A DNA stretch of 64,000 bases from Cristatella mucedo. Its lineage: Eukaryota; Bryozoa; Phylactolaemata; Cristatellidae. The translations under genes and the position numbers were made by a program. Each line of letters starts with the position of its first letter. The first letter of the stretch is position 1. Positions 38,366 to 49,374 of the stretch are shown here, piece by piece. The DNA is taken from NCBI GenBank assembly GCA_009760855.2, contig WPIO01000017.1:2678501-2742500 (forward strand), given 5' to 3'. Below the pieces are notes generated by a model. It ran no database searches and was not told the origin of the DNA. It saw nothing but the letters and a program-made list of their open reading frames with translations.

Positions 38366-38850
38366 ATATTGCACTTGATAAAGCGCCCTCAGAGAACTTA
38401 ATCTCTTTCTAGGCGCTTTACATTTGCTGCAAAGTGATACGCAATAGAATAGTAAGTAAAATCATGCTTGAAAAAAAAAATGAATAACATGGTTAGGGGT
38501 TACATGCACTGGGTCAGCATGCAAATGTGGTTAGTGGCAGCATGAACAGTGTCAGCACGCATAAGCACATCGAAGACGAATCACAAGGACCCACTAAATG
38601 CTGTCCTAAATAGGTATGTTTTTAAGTTTCTTTTAAATGTGGTCAGGTCAGGGGATGTTCTGATGCAGGTCGGGAGGGAGTTCCAGGCTGTGGGAGCATA
38701 CGAGCTAAATGCACGGTCTCCAAAGGATTTAAGGTTTGTACGAGGTATTTCTAGACTGTTGGATTCCGAAAAGCGAGTGGTACGATGCTTTGCCTGATGG
38801 GGTAGTGTATCTGAAAGATAGGCTGGAGCCATATAATGAAGAGACCTAAA
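38366..38850 (-). mobile_element. LINE family B, ORF2 C-terminus and complete 3' tail
   Basis: The best-preserved short family B copy. Minus strand reads APAYLSDTLPHQAKHRTTRF, SESNSLEIPRTNLKSFGDRA, FSSYAPTAWNSLPTCIRTSP, DLTTFKRNLKTYLFRTAFSG and stops, followed by the tail blocks and (ATT)n. It runs straight from the Lys-Thr-Tyr codons into cctatttaggacagcattta, so it lacks the roughly 90-base insert of the 35-kb and 41-kb copies. This is useful as a reference for the family. Confidence 0.92.
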
Positions 38851-38852
38851 AG

Positions 38853-38912
38853 TAAATATATATATATATATATAGAATATATATATATATACTATATGTT
38901 ATTATATATTAT

Positions 38913-38952
<40 letters not shown>

Positions 38953-38959
38953 CATTCAC

Positions 38960-38997
<38 letters not shown>

Positions 38998-39005
38998 GTG
39001 AATGT
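38853..39005. repeat. AT-rich microsatellite ending in a foldback
   Basis: (TA)n blocks, then acattcactctaata ... tattagagtgaatgt (38952-39005), an inverted repeat with 15-base unique arms and a (TA)n centre that extends the pairing over the whole 54 bases. Confidence 0.85.
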
Positions 39006-40974
39006 AAGACCAAAGCCAAAGGTGGTTATAGAAAACTATAATGTCGGATATGCAAGGCGAGACTTGGCATGATGATACTCCACTCTTTACGCACACATAG
39101 ATATGGCAACCACTTGCATCCATTGAAGCGCAGCATTAGCAAAGCAAAGGTGAGAAGGAAAGGGCAGAGGTTTCACCGAGAAGTCGGAGACACCATCTGG
39201 AAGTCAGTGGTGCCACCTACAAGTCAGTGCTAGAAAAGCAAAACTATCGGGACTCCGTCGATTTTTTCGGGGATCATTCGCGTCCTCCTCGTGGACGACG
39301 CGCGGCGAGTTGATAACTGCATCGTTATGCGAGAGTGACGCTTCGCCGTGCATTCGCGGGGAGCTAGCTCAGGGCTAGCCGTTGCTGCCGACGCTACTGC
39401 TGCCGCTGCTGCCTGTACGTAATGTTATTAGCTAGTGCAGAGGTTGGTGGAGAAATGGATACTCAACGTCCCGGCCATTCGGTGCGGTGCCTAGTTAAGT
39501 TTAACCGTCCGCGGTTGAGACGACCTCGGTAGAAAGAAATGCGAGATGAAGAGACAGAGTTCGACTCACTGGGATCAGATCAGCGTCGGAGGCTGGCAGA
39601 TCAGCGTCGGAGGCTGGCAGCTGCGAAACGCAGCAGCCGAAAGCTCGCCGTCCCCTCGGCTGCACTCGCAGCTGACTTCGTCCGCTGCGAGTTACAGGCG
39701 ATCACGCCGAGGCTGCACTCGCCAAGCTTTGCTGTCGGTTATTAGTCGAGCAAAAGTTCTCAGTGGACATGCGGGCAATAGAAGACTTGCCTGCGTGCAC
39801 CCCAGGATTGTTTTTATACTATTTTCGGGCGGCGACCTGAAGCACAATCGGTGCGGGTGCATACGTACAAAAGCAGACATGTAATCCAATTTATTTAACT
39901 GACTTACTATTGAGAGCATGAGGTTCAGGCCAACTTCGGCGGCATGCTCGATATTGCCGTCGCATTGGCTGGCATCCCACCCAGACTTTCTGTGCGTAGC
40001 ACCGACAGTATCACTGAAAACCGTCAGCGATGGGTTTCGCAAGTAATGACTATAGCAGAATAGTGCTCTACTGGCCTCTCGCTCTCGCGAATTAGCCAAG
40101 TCTTTCCTGAAGCTGGACAGCAGCTGGCATGCTGCAATTTCTTTACCCAATGACAAGTGTTGCAGCTCCACTACACGCGCTTGTGTCCACGGCACCGGAT
40201 GCAATTTTTTTCAGGCATTTCGCGTGAGAGACAAGGACTTGAGCTGGGTGCAGTCATGTTAGAACACCTAGCGAGTGCTAGCGTTCTTGGCGAGTTAATA
40301 TCAGCGAAGTACAAAGGCATCCCTATCGCACTGTCGTCAGGACGTGTCAAATGACAAAGTAGTGTATCGCCTCTTCCAAGCTTGCCCCTTACTTCTGTGG
40401 ACTTTATACATCCGCCACTCCATTTGGCATGCTTACAATTTAGTGCTGAATAAACTAAAATCTAGCCACGCTGATTGCTCGGTACAAAACGAAATGGTAA
40501 CTTCCGTTTGAGTGAGGTGAAGATCGCATCTGCTGCCTCATATCCAACGTTCGACTGCACGCTCAACTCCCAAACCTCGGGCGTGGCTGTAATTTCTATT
40601 TTCCCTTAATTCGATGCACCATCTCGGTAGAATAATCACCAACAATATTATGACTCGTGGTATAGTGCACGATACCCTGTCCTGCCCTATTTATTTCTGC
40701 CTTGCCGAGAACTACATGGTCGTAGCCTGGATGGTCCTTCTGGCGACTGTCCATCCTTTGCGTCGCTTTCTTTTCTCCCTCCGGCTTCTACTCCTCCCTT
40801 CCTTCCTACCTTCCTTTTCTTTCCTTCTTCTCTTTCCCTTCTCTCTCGCTTTCTTTGTCTTACCCCTCTCTCTGCTCTCTCTCTCTCTCTCTCTCTCTTT
40901 CTCTGCTCTCTGCTCTCTCCTTTCCCTTCTCTTCGCTTAGGTTCTCTCGGTCTCTCCCCTCATCTCTACGCTCT
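39006..40974. other. no recognised gene; one weak minus-strand ORF
   Basis: A 21-bp tandem duplication (gatcagcgtcggaggctggc) lies at 39577-39618 and a CT-rich tract at 40770-40960. On the minus strand 39692-40204 stays open for 170 codons (for example LSSFRKDLANSREREASRAL) and is the longest frame here not made of repeats, but it has no ATG at its start and no recognised domain. Confidence 0.35.
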
Positions 40975-41600
40975 CACTACAAAAAACCTAGCAAGACTTG
41001 TAGGTCCCTTCATTCTTTGACTCCAGCCTACCTATCAGATCTACTCTCCCACAAGGCAAAGCATCGTACCACCCACTTTTTGGAATCTAACTGCTTACCT
41101 ATAGCTCGTACAAACCTCAGATGATTTGCAAACCGTGCATTTAACTCGTATGTTCCCAAAGCCTGGAACTCACTCCCGACTTGCGTCACGACATACCCTG
41201 ACTTGACCACATTAAAAAAAAGTTAAAAACGATTATTATCCAGGTAAGTCTCATTTCTCTGGTTTTTTAAGTTGCTCTTTCTATGCAAACTCGCAGGTAA
41301 AAGAGTCTGTAGATAAAACGCACCTATTTATGACAGCATTTAGTGGGTCCCTGTGATTCGTCCTTTATGTGCTAATGCGTTCTGACATTGTTGCATACTG
41401 CCACTAACCACACTTGCATGCCGACCCTGTGCATGTCATCCCACCCCTAACCATGTTTATCATGTTGTTTATCGAGCATGCTGCCACTAACCATTCGATC
41501 GTGTTTCCTTTGCAGCAAATATAAAGCGCCTAGAAAGATATCGAGTTCTGTGAGGGTGCTTTATCAAGTGGATTAATATTATTATTATTATTACTATTAT
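40975..41600 (+). mobile_element. LINE family B with insert, ORF2 end and 3' tail
   Basis: Coding remnant PSKTCRSLHSLTPAYLSDLL, AKHRTTHFLESNCLPIARTN and, after a stop, AFNSYVPKAWNSLPTCVTTY. It then carries an extra segment (41231-41319) with gtaagt near its start and cgcag near its end, followed by the standard tail (gcaaatataaagcgcctaga, (ATT)n to about 41600). It abuts a (CT)-rich tract on the 5' side. Confidence 0.9.
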
Positions 41601-42315
41601 TAAGATGCCACTCTTTCATGCTAGAATCCAGAGACACTGTCATTGCGGCATGCCGCGAGTCAATCCGTTACTACGGCCGAATGATACGCTGTATTCATAC
41701 GAAAAGGGTGAAGTCCGTGGAGGAGCCAGCATAGATATACTATGTCAGAACGTGCCGTCGGTGCCAGAGCCAAGCACGCTGGCTGGACTCTTGTGTGTCC
41801 CTTACAAAAAACAAGATCGCTTGCCTATTTTTGTTTTTTGATTGCTCAGACAGTCCAGCTGCGTTCTCGAGCTTCATCAATTCTTCGTAAGCCTGCGTAT
41901 CGCCGGCCGCCGTTTTATTGCCAGCTACCTTGCAATCTCGTTAATTTGCCGTGATCGATGCGGCAGCTGCCTTTCGGCCAGCCTCAGCTGTAAACGATTA
42001 TGCAATTACATTGATGGTAAGCCTGGGCTTGAGGCAAATCCAGCTTTCGCAGCAGCGGCAGCAGCGTAGACCACCCAAAGTGCGAACTTACGGCCGAGAG
42101 CCATGGAGACTTCAAATACGCATGGCTCTAGAGTCTGCCGATGAGATTACCAAATGACCGCAGACGTCGCACGGCCGCTTGCAGCTAGCGGGTTGCCAAG
42201 GATGGACGGAAATCTTCATCGGCTGCTGCAGCAGCAGCTCTGCCTGCCCGCGGCGATCGAAAGCTGATTTCAGCACGTTCTGCAACTTCCTATTATGGCT
42301 GTCAGCGTCTGGGCA
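41601..42315. other. no recognisable gene
   Basis: Mixed DNA; short frames of up to about 90 codons without a domain. Confidence 0.4.
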
Positions 42316-42317
42316 GC

Positions 42318-42425
42318 TCTTAGTAATAATAGTAATAATAATACATTTGTTATAGCACGAGCTCAGATAGCTCAATCTCTTTCTAGGCACTTCACGTTTG
42401 CCGTACAGGAAGCACGATCGATCTC
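42318..42425 (-). repeat. LINE family B tail, decayed
   Basis: Minus strand: tgccta gaaagagattgagctatct and gagctcgtgctataacaaat with (ATT)n. Only the last block of the tail remains. Confidence 0.7.
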
Positions 42426-45400
42426 GATCGTCGCTCTATGATCGTCGCCTTTGCACATTCGCTCAGCCGCAGACGGCCCCGTTTCCTGGCTACGGTTAAA
42501 AAAAAAGCCGCGAACCGCCCCGCAGGCTGATGTTTGTTTGCAGCAATACTTCCCAGCGCCAATCGAGGCGCGCCGAAAGGACTAGTGTGCGCTGCTCAGT
42601 GCATTGGCGCGCCCGCTCAGCTTCCGAGTCGTGCGCTGGCCGCTCTCTGCCCCCTCCCCAGACAGACAGACTCGAGCCGCGGCTCCTCAGTGCTCCTCTG
42701 TCTTCCCATGAGCCAGGTCGGCCGTCTGCGGCTGATGGCTGTCTGGCTCATCGCCTTGTGGCAGGCCGACACGTTGGAAGATGATACATCCAAATCTATA
42801 TTGGATTACTGCACTCCGCCACCGGTGCCTTTCGCTGGATGGCAGGAGCCTCGGCGGCAGGAGCCACCATCTGCTATCGCTTAGCCGTTTTAATTGAGCA
42901 GGTCGATGGCCAGAAGCTGAAGCCGGCCACCTAGCAACGGCGAGATGGCGGCACGGCCGGCTGGCGCACACTAATCGCCTGGCGCTGCAGCAGCAGCCGA
43001 GCCTGGAAGCTAGAGGTTTCAACTGGAGAGATTGCTCGCAGCACTTCAGGTCGTCGAGCGAATAGGCCCGACTGTCAGCCGCCATTGCTCCCACACAGGG
43101 CGTGGCGCGAAGCCAAGATGCCATAATTGTGCCCTGCCTGAGATGACGAGCGTATGCTATTTACTCCGAAAGAGAGCAAACCCGAGATCCACGGGAAGAC
43201 GGAAAATAATCTAAGGCAAATAGGCTGCTGCTCCGGCGTCTTTGCCTACAAAAACGACAGTGCGACCGGTGCGAGCGTTCAGGCAGCAGGCGACCGGTTG
43301 GCTTCGCAGAGGCTAGCAGCTAGCTAGCTGCTAGCCGATACCTGTTTTGCTTGCTAATGCCAATTAACGATCGCCTACCGTGAGTCACGGAAAAAGCAGC
43401 GAGTGCATTGAGAAGCTATGTCAGAGGCAGGTGTGGACAGCGACCAATCGTAAGCTGCTCTTGCTCGCTGTGTGGGGGCAGGGCTGTGAAGTAAGAAGGG
43501 GAGACTTCCGAATAGCGGGCTCCGACCGATCGGCTTTCGCCTGCTGGAGGCTCATAGATTGTAGATTGCATTGGCAGTGGGCATTCGAAGGGTGCAGAAG
43601 CCACGCAACCACGAATAGGCCCGAGGTTAAGCGTCCAGCGAAAGCTTGGACTTCAAAAAAGCACGAACATCCCAGCTCGTACATTTCAGCGGTCGCATAG
43701 AATCCTCAAGGCATCGTTGGCAGACAGCATTTCTGTTGACTTGCCGGATATACCAGAAACTCGCCCAGACCTAGCTTCTTAACAAGCCAAAGTTCCGGCT
43801 GAAGCAAGACGCTTCCTCCAATTTGAATCGCCACGCTCATTTCTCTGTTAAATGCAACTCCAGTGTAACTCCAGCAACAAATCCGGTGCCAGTGCATGCT
43901 CCGCTGCTAGCAGCAATACAGCGGCACTGTCATGGTTGCTGCCCGTAATCAAATATATATGTACGCATGCTTGCTCACTCGATCGTCGATGCGTCCAGTC
44001 TCACGAAGGTTTTATAAATAGGACCACGTCCTATTGGGCATCCCTTTTCTGCTGGGAAACTCGATAGATTCTACGTTTGGTTAGAAGTAGAAATTCACGA
44101 ATAAGCGGTAACAAGACGGTAATAGTTTCCTTTAAAATGCTAACTCCCCCCCCCCCCCCGATATCCAAAAGCGTTCCAGTCAATCGCTAGGCGGCCGGCG
44201 GCAAGTAGTGTGCACACCTCTGCAGGCAGCTTCGTGAAACTACGAAGAAAACGTGGGCGCCTCGCACCATATTCGCAGAGCCGAACCGTGGAAATAGCTG
44301 GAAATGAAGATCGATTAAGTATCGGTAACGCAGTGCAGTGCTGAAGGTCGCATCGGCACTAGAGCGATGCCCGTTTAGTCAGTGAGCCTCCACTGCAAGC
44401 CGACAGAGCAGAAGCATCCAAGAGCTGTTCGGTCGCTGCAAGAGCCAGCGGTCGCTGTTAGTGGTCCCTGCAGCTATGTACAGCTTTACAGGTGTACAGC
44501 TATGTCACGACAGGCTGCAAAGTGCTTGCGACCACGAAGATCAAGCTCCGCTTTAAAATTCTTTAAAAACAACGCAGCACATATCTGTCATTGGGCGAAA
44601 TAAGCACGTCTCGCCAAAGGGGCAGGAAAAGACCCGCGATGGCTTGGAATGACTTGAAAGAAAGCTTCTCGAACGGCTTTGCCACCCGATACGTTCGTCG
44701 CCTACCTACGGTACTGGCTGCTTCTGGAAAGGATCGTGATCTGTTACCTTCATCTGGCTAAAGCCTACGCCCGCGTCTCTCGCTTATTAGCAATAACTAC
44801 TTGTCACCTCGACCTGCGAAGAGGCAGTTTCTTTTCACGAGCATGGCTAGCACCTGCTTATGTTGGTCACACTCACGAGCACCGAACCCGCGCTTGCACA
44901 GCACGAGCATCACTCCTCACTATGGCCTTCACTGGGCACTCGGACGGGCACTCGGAGGGAGCGTGTGCTCCCTCCGAGTGCAACCCATCTCTTCGCCTCA
45001 CTCGGCCACCCGAGACCGTGACGGCTGGCTTCGACTGGCTGCCCGCAAATACACGAAGTGAGCAACGAGTCAAGGTCGCTTAATGGGTCAGATCATGAGG
45101 GCAACCGTTTGCCAAAGTATCTTGGTGGGTTTTCCTTGACCACCGATGGTCTGTTTCTAGTCATTTGGCAGTTAGATCAGCACATCGTCGTGGGCGTTGT
45201 TCTCGTTAAAGTCCGATTTCGCTTGGACCCAGTTCTCAAATTGGGTAACGGCATCACGCCTCGCCAAAAATGGCAGCCAACAGCCGCTCGGCCCAGTAGC
45301 GTCGCAACTATCGTAAGGTTTTCTAACGCCAAAATGAAGCACTATACCGAAAGGTAAGGCGGTGGGTGTAGAATCAATTTTACAGAACTTCGTATTCTGT

Positions 45401-45585
45401 ATTTAATCCATCAGCTTACCTATTTTTAGTATTCCAGATTAGTCAGAATGTGCTCATCACTCGCCTAGTTCGCCGAGAAGCTGCCCGTAGCACAGTGACG
45501 TCCACCTGCCTGGCTGGACAGCGCATGGTGCTGCAAGCCATAGCTCAGCCAACGCTGGTGTGCAGCTAAAATAAAGAGAGTCTGG
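42426..45585. other. no recognisable gene
   Basis: Three kilobases of unique-looking DNA with many short frames; the longest is a 145-codon minus-strand frame at 42687-43124, with no domain. It contains a 15-bp-arm hairpin at 44948. Exons of a gene with long introns could be hidden here. Confidence 0.35.
44948..44981. repeat. perfect 15-bp-arm hairpin
   Basis: gcactcggagggagc and gctccctccgagtgc are exact complements around gtgt. A further ggcactcgga copy lies just 5' of it. Of the hairpins with loops in this window it has the longest mixed-sequence stem. Confidence 0.85.
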
Positions 45586-45589
45586 CAGC

Positions 45590-46050
45590 TTGTAATGCAT
45601 TCTGTCCTCCTTCGTACCTAGCTCAACTGCTGCATCAGTTTCAGCCTCTCTGAGCCCTCAGGTCCTGTGTGGACAATAAATTAGCTGTCCCATTCCTCCG
45701 CTTAAAGACAGTTGGCGACAGAAGCTTTAGCTCTGCAGGTCCTAGACTGTGGAACTCGCTTCCACAATTCTTACGCAACGACAACTACTCTCCAACTGCC
45801 GACTAAGGCACATCTTTTTCAGCGGTCCTGAACAGCTACTTCTATGCTACTCACTACCTCAACTGCTCTCCTGACTCTGCTATGCTTCCCACTTTCTCTT
45901 TGTTGCATGAGACGAAGTCTGTTGGCTACCGAATGCGTACCGAAAGCCGCTTAGGCTGTGAGTGGGCTATACAAAACTCTCCTGCGTGACACCCACATGG
46001 TCTTTATGACTTTGTGGAGTTACTGACGGAGATACATTCGCTGTACGTCC
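45590..46050 (+). mobile_element. LINE family A 3' end
   Basis: Over 400 bases this parallels 50.37-50.80 kb closely: gctctgcaggtcctagactg, tggaactcgcttccacaatt, ctcactacctcaactgctct and gaccacccacatggtcttta-type blocks. Frame is lost in places, giving RPRLWNSLPQFLRNDNYSP-type reading. The tail ends gacggagatacattcg. Confidence 0.85.
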
Positions 46051-46310
46051 GGCAAGGAGGGGCGCTTTTGCATTATTGCTAACCATTGTTGCTGCTCTGG
46101 GTACTATTGAAAAGTGTCACTCTTCCAGAGTTGGACTGCTGAATGCTAATTGGGCTGCGCTGCTTCGCTTTGCTTCGGTCAAGCTCCATTTTGCACTGAC
46201 TTTTTTTGAGGCGCTACAGAAACTTGGTACTAATCTTTTTCAATCGTACTCACTCACTTACTCACTCGCAGCTCCTTTGCTCCAATCGAGAGTAAGAAAC
46301 CCCATTTGTG

Positions 46311-46459
46311 TAGCGGTAAAAGAGCCTTGTCGGCTATCACTGCCGCTTGCAGTTGGCAATAAAGCATCGTCCAACTGCAGGATTCAAACCCACGACCTCG
46401 GTCGTGAAGAGCTAGCTCTTCACGACCTAGCGATCCCTAACTCTTGGGCTACCACGGCC
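46311..46459 (-). mobile_element. tRNA-derived SINE with 28-bp palindrome in its head
   Basis: Minus strand: ggccgtggtagcccaagagt head, B box gggtttgaatcctgcag (one change from consensus), and a body with gtgatagccgacaaggctct. Between the A and B regions lies a perfect palindrome at 46400-46427. It faces the plus-strand SINE at 46505. Confidence 0.75.
46400..46427. repeat. 28-bp perfect palindrome inside a SINE
   Basis: ggtcgtgaagagct followed directly by agctcttcacgacc. In other SINE copies this place holds a cgacctcgg..cgaggtcg-type near-palindrome (57.43 kb: gacctcggcctcgaggtcg), so the symmetry is an exaggeration of a natural tRNA-like stem. Confidence 0.85.
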
Positions 46460-46504
46460 AATTTAAAGGCAAGCTGCCTTCTTTCCGTTGCAGCTCTTTG
46501 TCTT

Positions 46505-46655
46505 AGCCCAGGAGGTAAGATGCTCGCTCTTCACCACCCAGGTCGTGGGTTCGAGTCCGGCATTGGGTGATTCTGTATTGCCAGCTGAAAACGGTGGTGA
46601 TAGGCGTAAAGGCTCTTCTGCCACTATATAAATGAGGCTGCTAAATGAGCTGAGC
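46505..46655 (+). mobile_element. tRNA-derived SINE
   Basis: Plus strand: gtcgtgggttcgagtccggc (B box GGTTCGAGTCC, consensus), then gtggtgataggcgtaaaggc and aggctgctaaatgagctgag. The first part of the head is changed to cccaggaggtaagatgctcg. It is the second half of a head-to-head SINE pair with 46311-46459. Confidence 0.8.
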
Positions 46656-46659
46656 TTTT

Positions 46660-48790
46660 TTGCATTGATAACCTGAGGCTGCTAGCAACAGCTTAATATC
46701 AATTGCCACCACGAATTCAGTGGTCATACGACAATCATCACATATGCACTAACGCTGGAGCAGATTGAGTCTGCATCTCTACTCTCCGTGTTGCTGTTGC
46801 ATTTTATTGTGTCTTCAAAAGTTGCCCACCAACGAGCGCTGTCGCAAATGTAATTTAGCAGAGGGGCGACGGAACCGCAGATTGCACGTGCGGCGCTCGG
46901 CCATGGTAGATCATGCTGCGGCTTGTGATCGATAATATTCGGCGGCTGAAACCATTCCGTGGCTCGAGTTTCATGTTTGCCGTCTTACTGTGGCCGAAAT
47001 GTAACGAGCTAAAACGTGCACGCAATCAGGGCAGTCAATGCAGGTCGATGTGTGACCAGCTGCAAATGAAGGTGAGAACGACTCGTCGTAGATTCTGAGA
47101 ACTACACAATTTGAACCATAGAGGTGCCCCGAGCCCACGATCTGCTGCATTGAAACGCACACCGAAAGGCCGCCGGCGTTCGCGTGCACGCATATAGCTC
47201 TGTGTGTGTGTGCCGGGTTTATGTTCTTGTGGAAAGGCATATGCGATGAGAACTTCCTGTTCCAACCATCTTAACGCCGGCCAAGTAACTTCCCCTCAAA
47301 CTTCCCTCCCCCTCCGACTAGGCATCTCACTGCCCCCACCCCTCGTCGAGCGGCTGCTGGGGAGAACATGCCACAATCGAAAACAGGAGAGAAGCTATCA
47401 TTGGCCGGGGAGACTTGCGGGAGTGAATTCCGCAGCCTAGGCAGGATCCACAGAGCGATGGCTTCGGTTCTAGTAGGTCATTAAGCGAAAGAAATGATGG
47501 CCCGACGAGAGCCAGAGCTGCAGCTGCAAACTGACCGAGACAAGGAGGGACTAAGCCGTGGCGGGACCTCGAGCTATGGGTCAAAGTAAAATTCTGATTT
47601 ATGGCTGCTGATCAACCAGAAGAGTCATCGCAGTTTTTTTCGCAAAGGGGACTCGCGACTGAATCTGCTGGATTTTAAGATCAACCTAGTGGCCATTTTA
47701 AGCACTGGCTGAAGGGTGTTTTTCGAAACTATGCCAAAAAAAACGAGTCTCAGAAGTCCAGCCCAGCAATAAGTGGACAGCTAGTAAGATCATCAGCAAG
47801 CCATTTTTGTAAGCAGTAGCTAAGCGTCGTCACCGAAGGCAAGCAGACTACTTTACTACTGCTCTCGCTGCAGACTCCATAGATAGTCGTCCATATCCCG
47901 TCCCCGAGTCTCTCATTAGACGAGGTTCATTGCGAGGCGCTGGAAGACCCATAGAGCCTCGTAGATAGTACTTTTGAGTTCTGGCGCAGGCAGTCCTTAC
48001 TCGTCTACCGCGAGCGACGGCTCTTCTGCCAATCGGCTACGATGTACCTTTCATTTATTGCACAGCCGACCCCCCCCCCCCCGCGCGGTGTATTCAGGCC
48101 GTAGCAGTGGCAATGCGCATCTTTGCACCCGGCCTTCACCACCATGCGCTAGCAGCTAACCGTAGACAGGGCCGACCGTAGACCGGAGATGACCGTAGAC
48201 CGGAGATGACCGTAGTCAGAGCCACACAGGATATTGCGGCCTCGGTAGTAAGTGCCCGCGGTCGTGCGACATAGCGTGGCTGTAATACTATACCGGAGAG
48301 TGCCCATGAAAACATCATTATTGAAACGTCATTAATTGCCAGGATGGATACTGGCCTAATTTTCTGGTGCAAAAGAAACGCCGGCTCGTGCTTTTTGCCA
48401 TATCATATTCGCCATCCACTCTGCAGTTCTGCCTGCAGTAGTAGATCTGCAGGCATCTGGACTCGACCTATGCAATAGCCTCGCTGCTTCTTACTTGTGT
48501 CATCGCCAGTCTGGAGTCGGTGTCTGAGTAGCTGTCTGGATTGTCTGGAGTCGAAGGAGAAGTCAAAACAACAGCTAGAGCTGCAGCCCAGACTTTGCCG
48601 ACTTCGGCAGACAATCGCCGTCTCAGCAGTTTGTCGGTTTTCGCTGTGCTGCCCGAGACGTTGTTTTTACCTTGATCGCGCGTTATACTCTTGTGCCCGT
48701 CACATCGCCATGTCTATTGCCTAACTCAGAATGTATTACTTACTAAAGGGTACGCTCAGAGGCACAAACGCAAGCTCACGTGCGAGCTAG
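46660..48790. other. no recognisable gene
   Basis: Unique-looking DNA with poly-C at 48069-48083 and a tandem gaccgtagaccggagat repeat at 48175-48215. No domain is visible. Confidence 0.4.
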
Positions 48791-48799
48791 GGTGGTCGC

Positions 48800-48882
48800 G
48801 CACACACGTGTGCACGCGCGCACACATACACACAGCACACACACACACACAGCACACACACACACACAGCACACACACACAC

Positions 48883-48945
<63 letters not shown>

Positions 48946-49008
48946 CACACACACACAGCACACACACACATACACACACACACATGCACGCACAAACGCA
49001 CGCGCACA
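48800..49008. repeat. (CA)n microsatellite with CAGCACA interruptions
   Basis: About 200 bases of CA repeats with regularly spaced agcacacacacacac units. Confidence 0.95.
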
Positions 49009-49128
49009 CAGATGCACCTAAAACCAGTCACAACTTCAGCTACTCTATGAAAAATCAGGTAGCATTGACTAAATCGCTTGCGAATTCGGTAAATCGGCAA
49101 AACTTATAAATGCCTCTGCACTTCTTTT

Positions 49129-49268
49129 CCCCTGGGGCTCTCCACGACGCAGGTCGTGGTTTGGAGTTCTGCAGATGGCGATCCTTTATTGCCCACCGCA
49201 AGTGGTGGTGATAGCTCTTAAGGCTCTTCAAGAGCTACACAAGGGAGGCTGCTAAATCGGCTAAACCT
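49129..49268 (+). mobile_element. tRNA-derived SINE, decayed head
   Basis: caggtcgtggtttggagttctgc (decayed B box), gatggcgatcctttattgcc, gtggtggtgatagctcttaa and aggctgctaaatcggct keep the SINE order. It lies directly upstream of the long LINE-A copy. Confidence 0.75.
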
Positions 49269-49374
49269 AAACCTTGGTTGTGTGAAATATCGGATATGAG
49301 TGGCATCTGGTTTTTGAAAGGTATCTTAATTGCCCTGAAACCATGCCCATATTGAGACATTTTTACAGACATTT

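Noticed and set aside
39692-40204. 170-codon minus-strand gene
   Set aside because: No ATG at its start, no domain and no splice or promoter support; kept only as a note in the region entry.
48800-49008. Cys/Val- or His/Thr-rich protein
   Set aside because: Translation of (CA)n; not coding.
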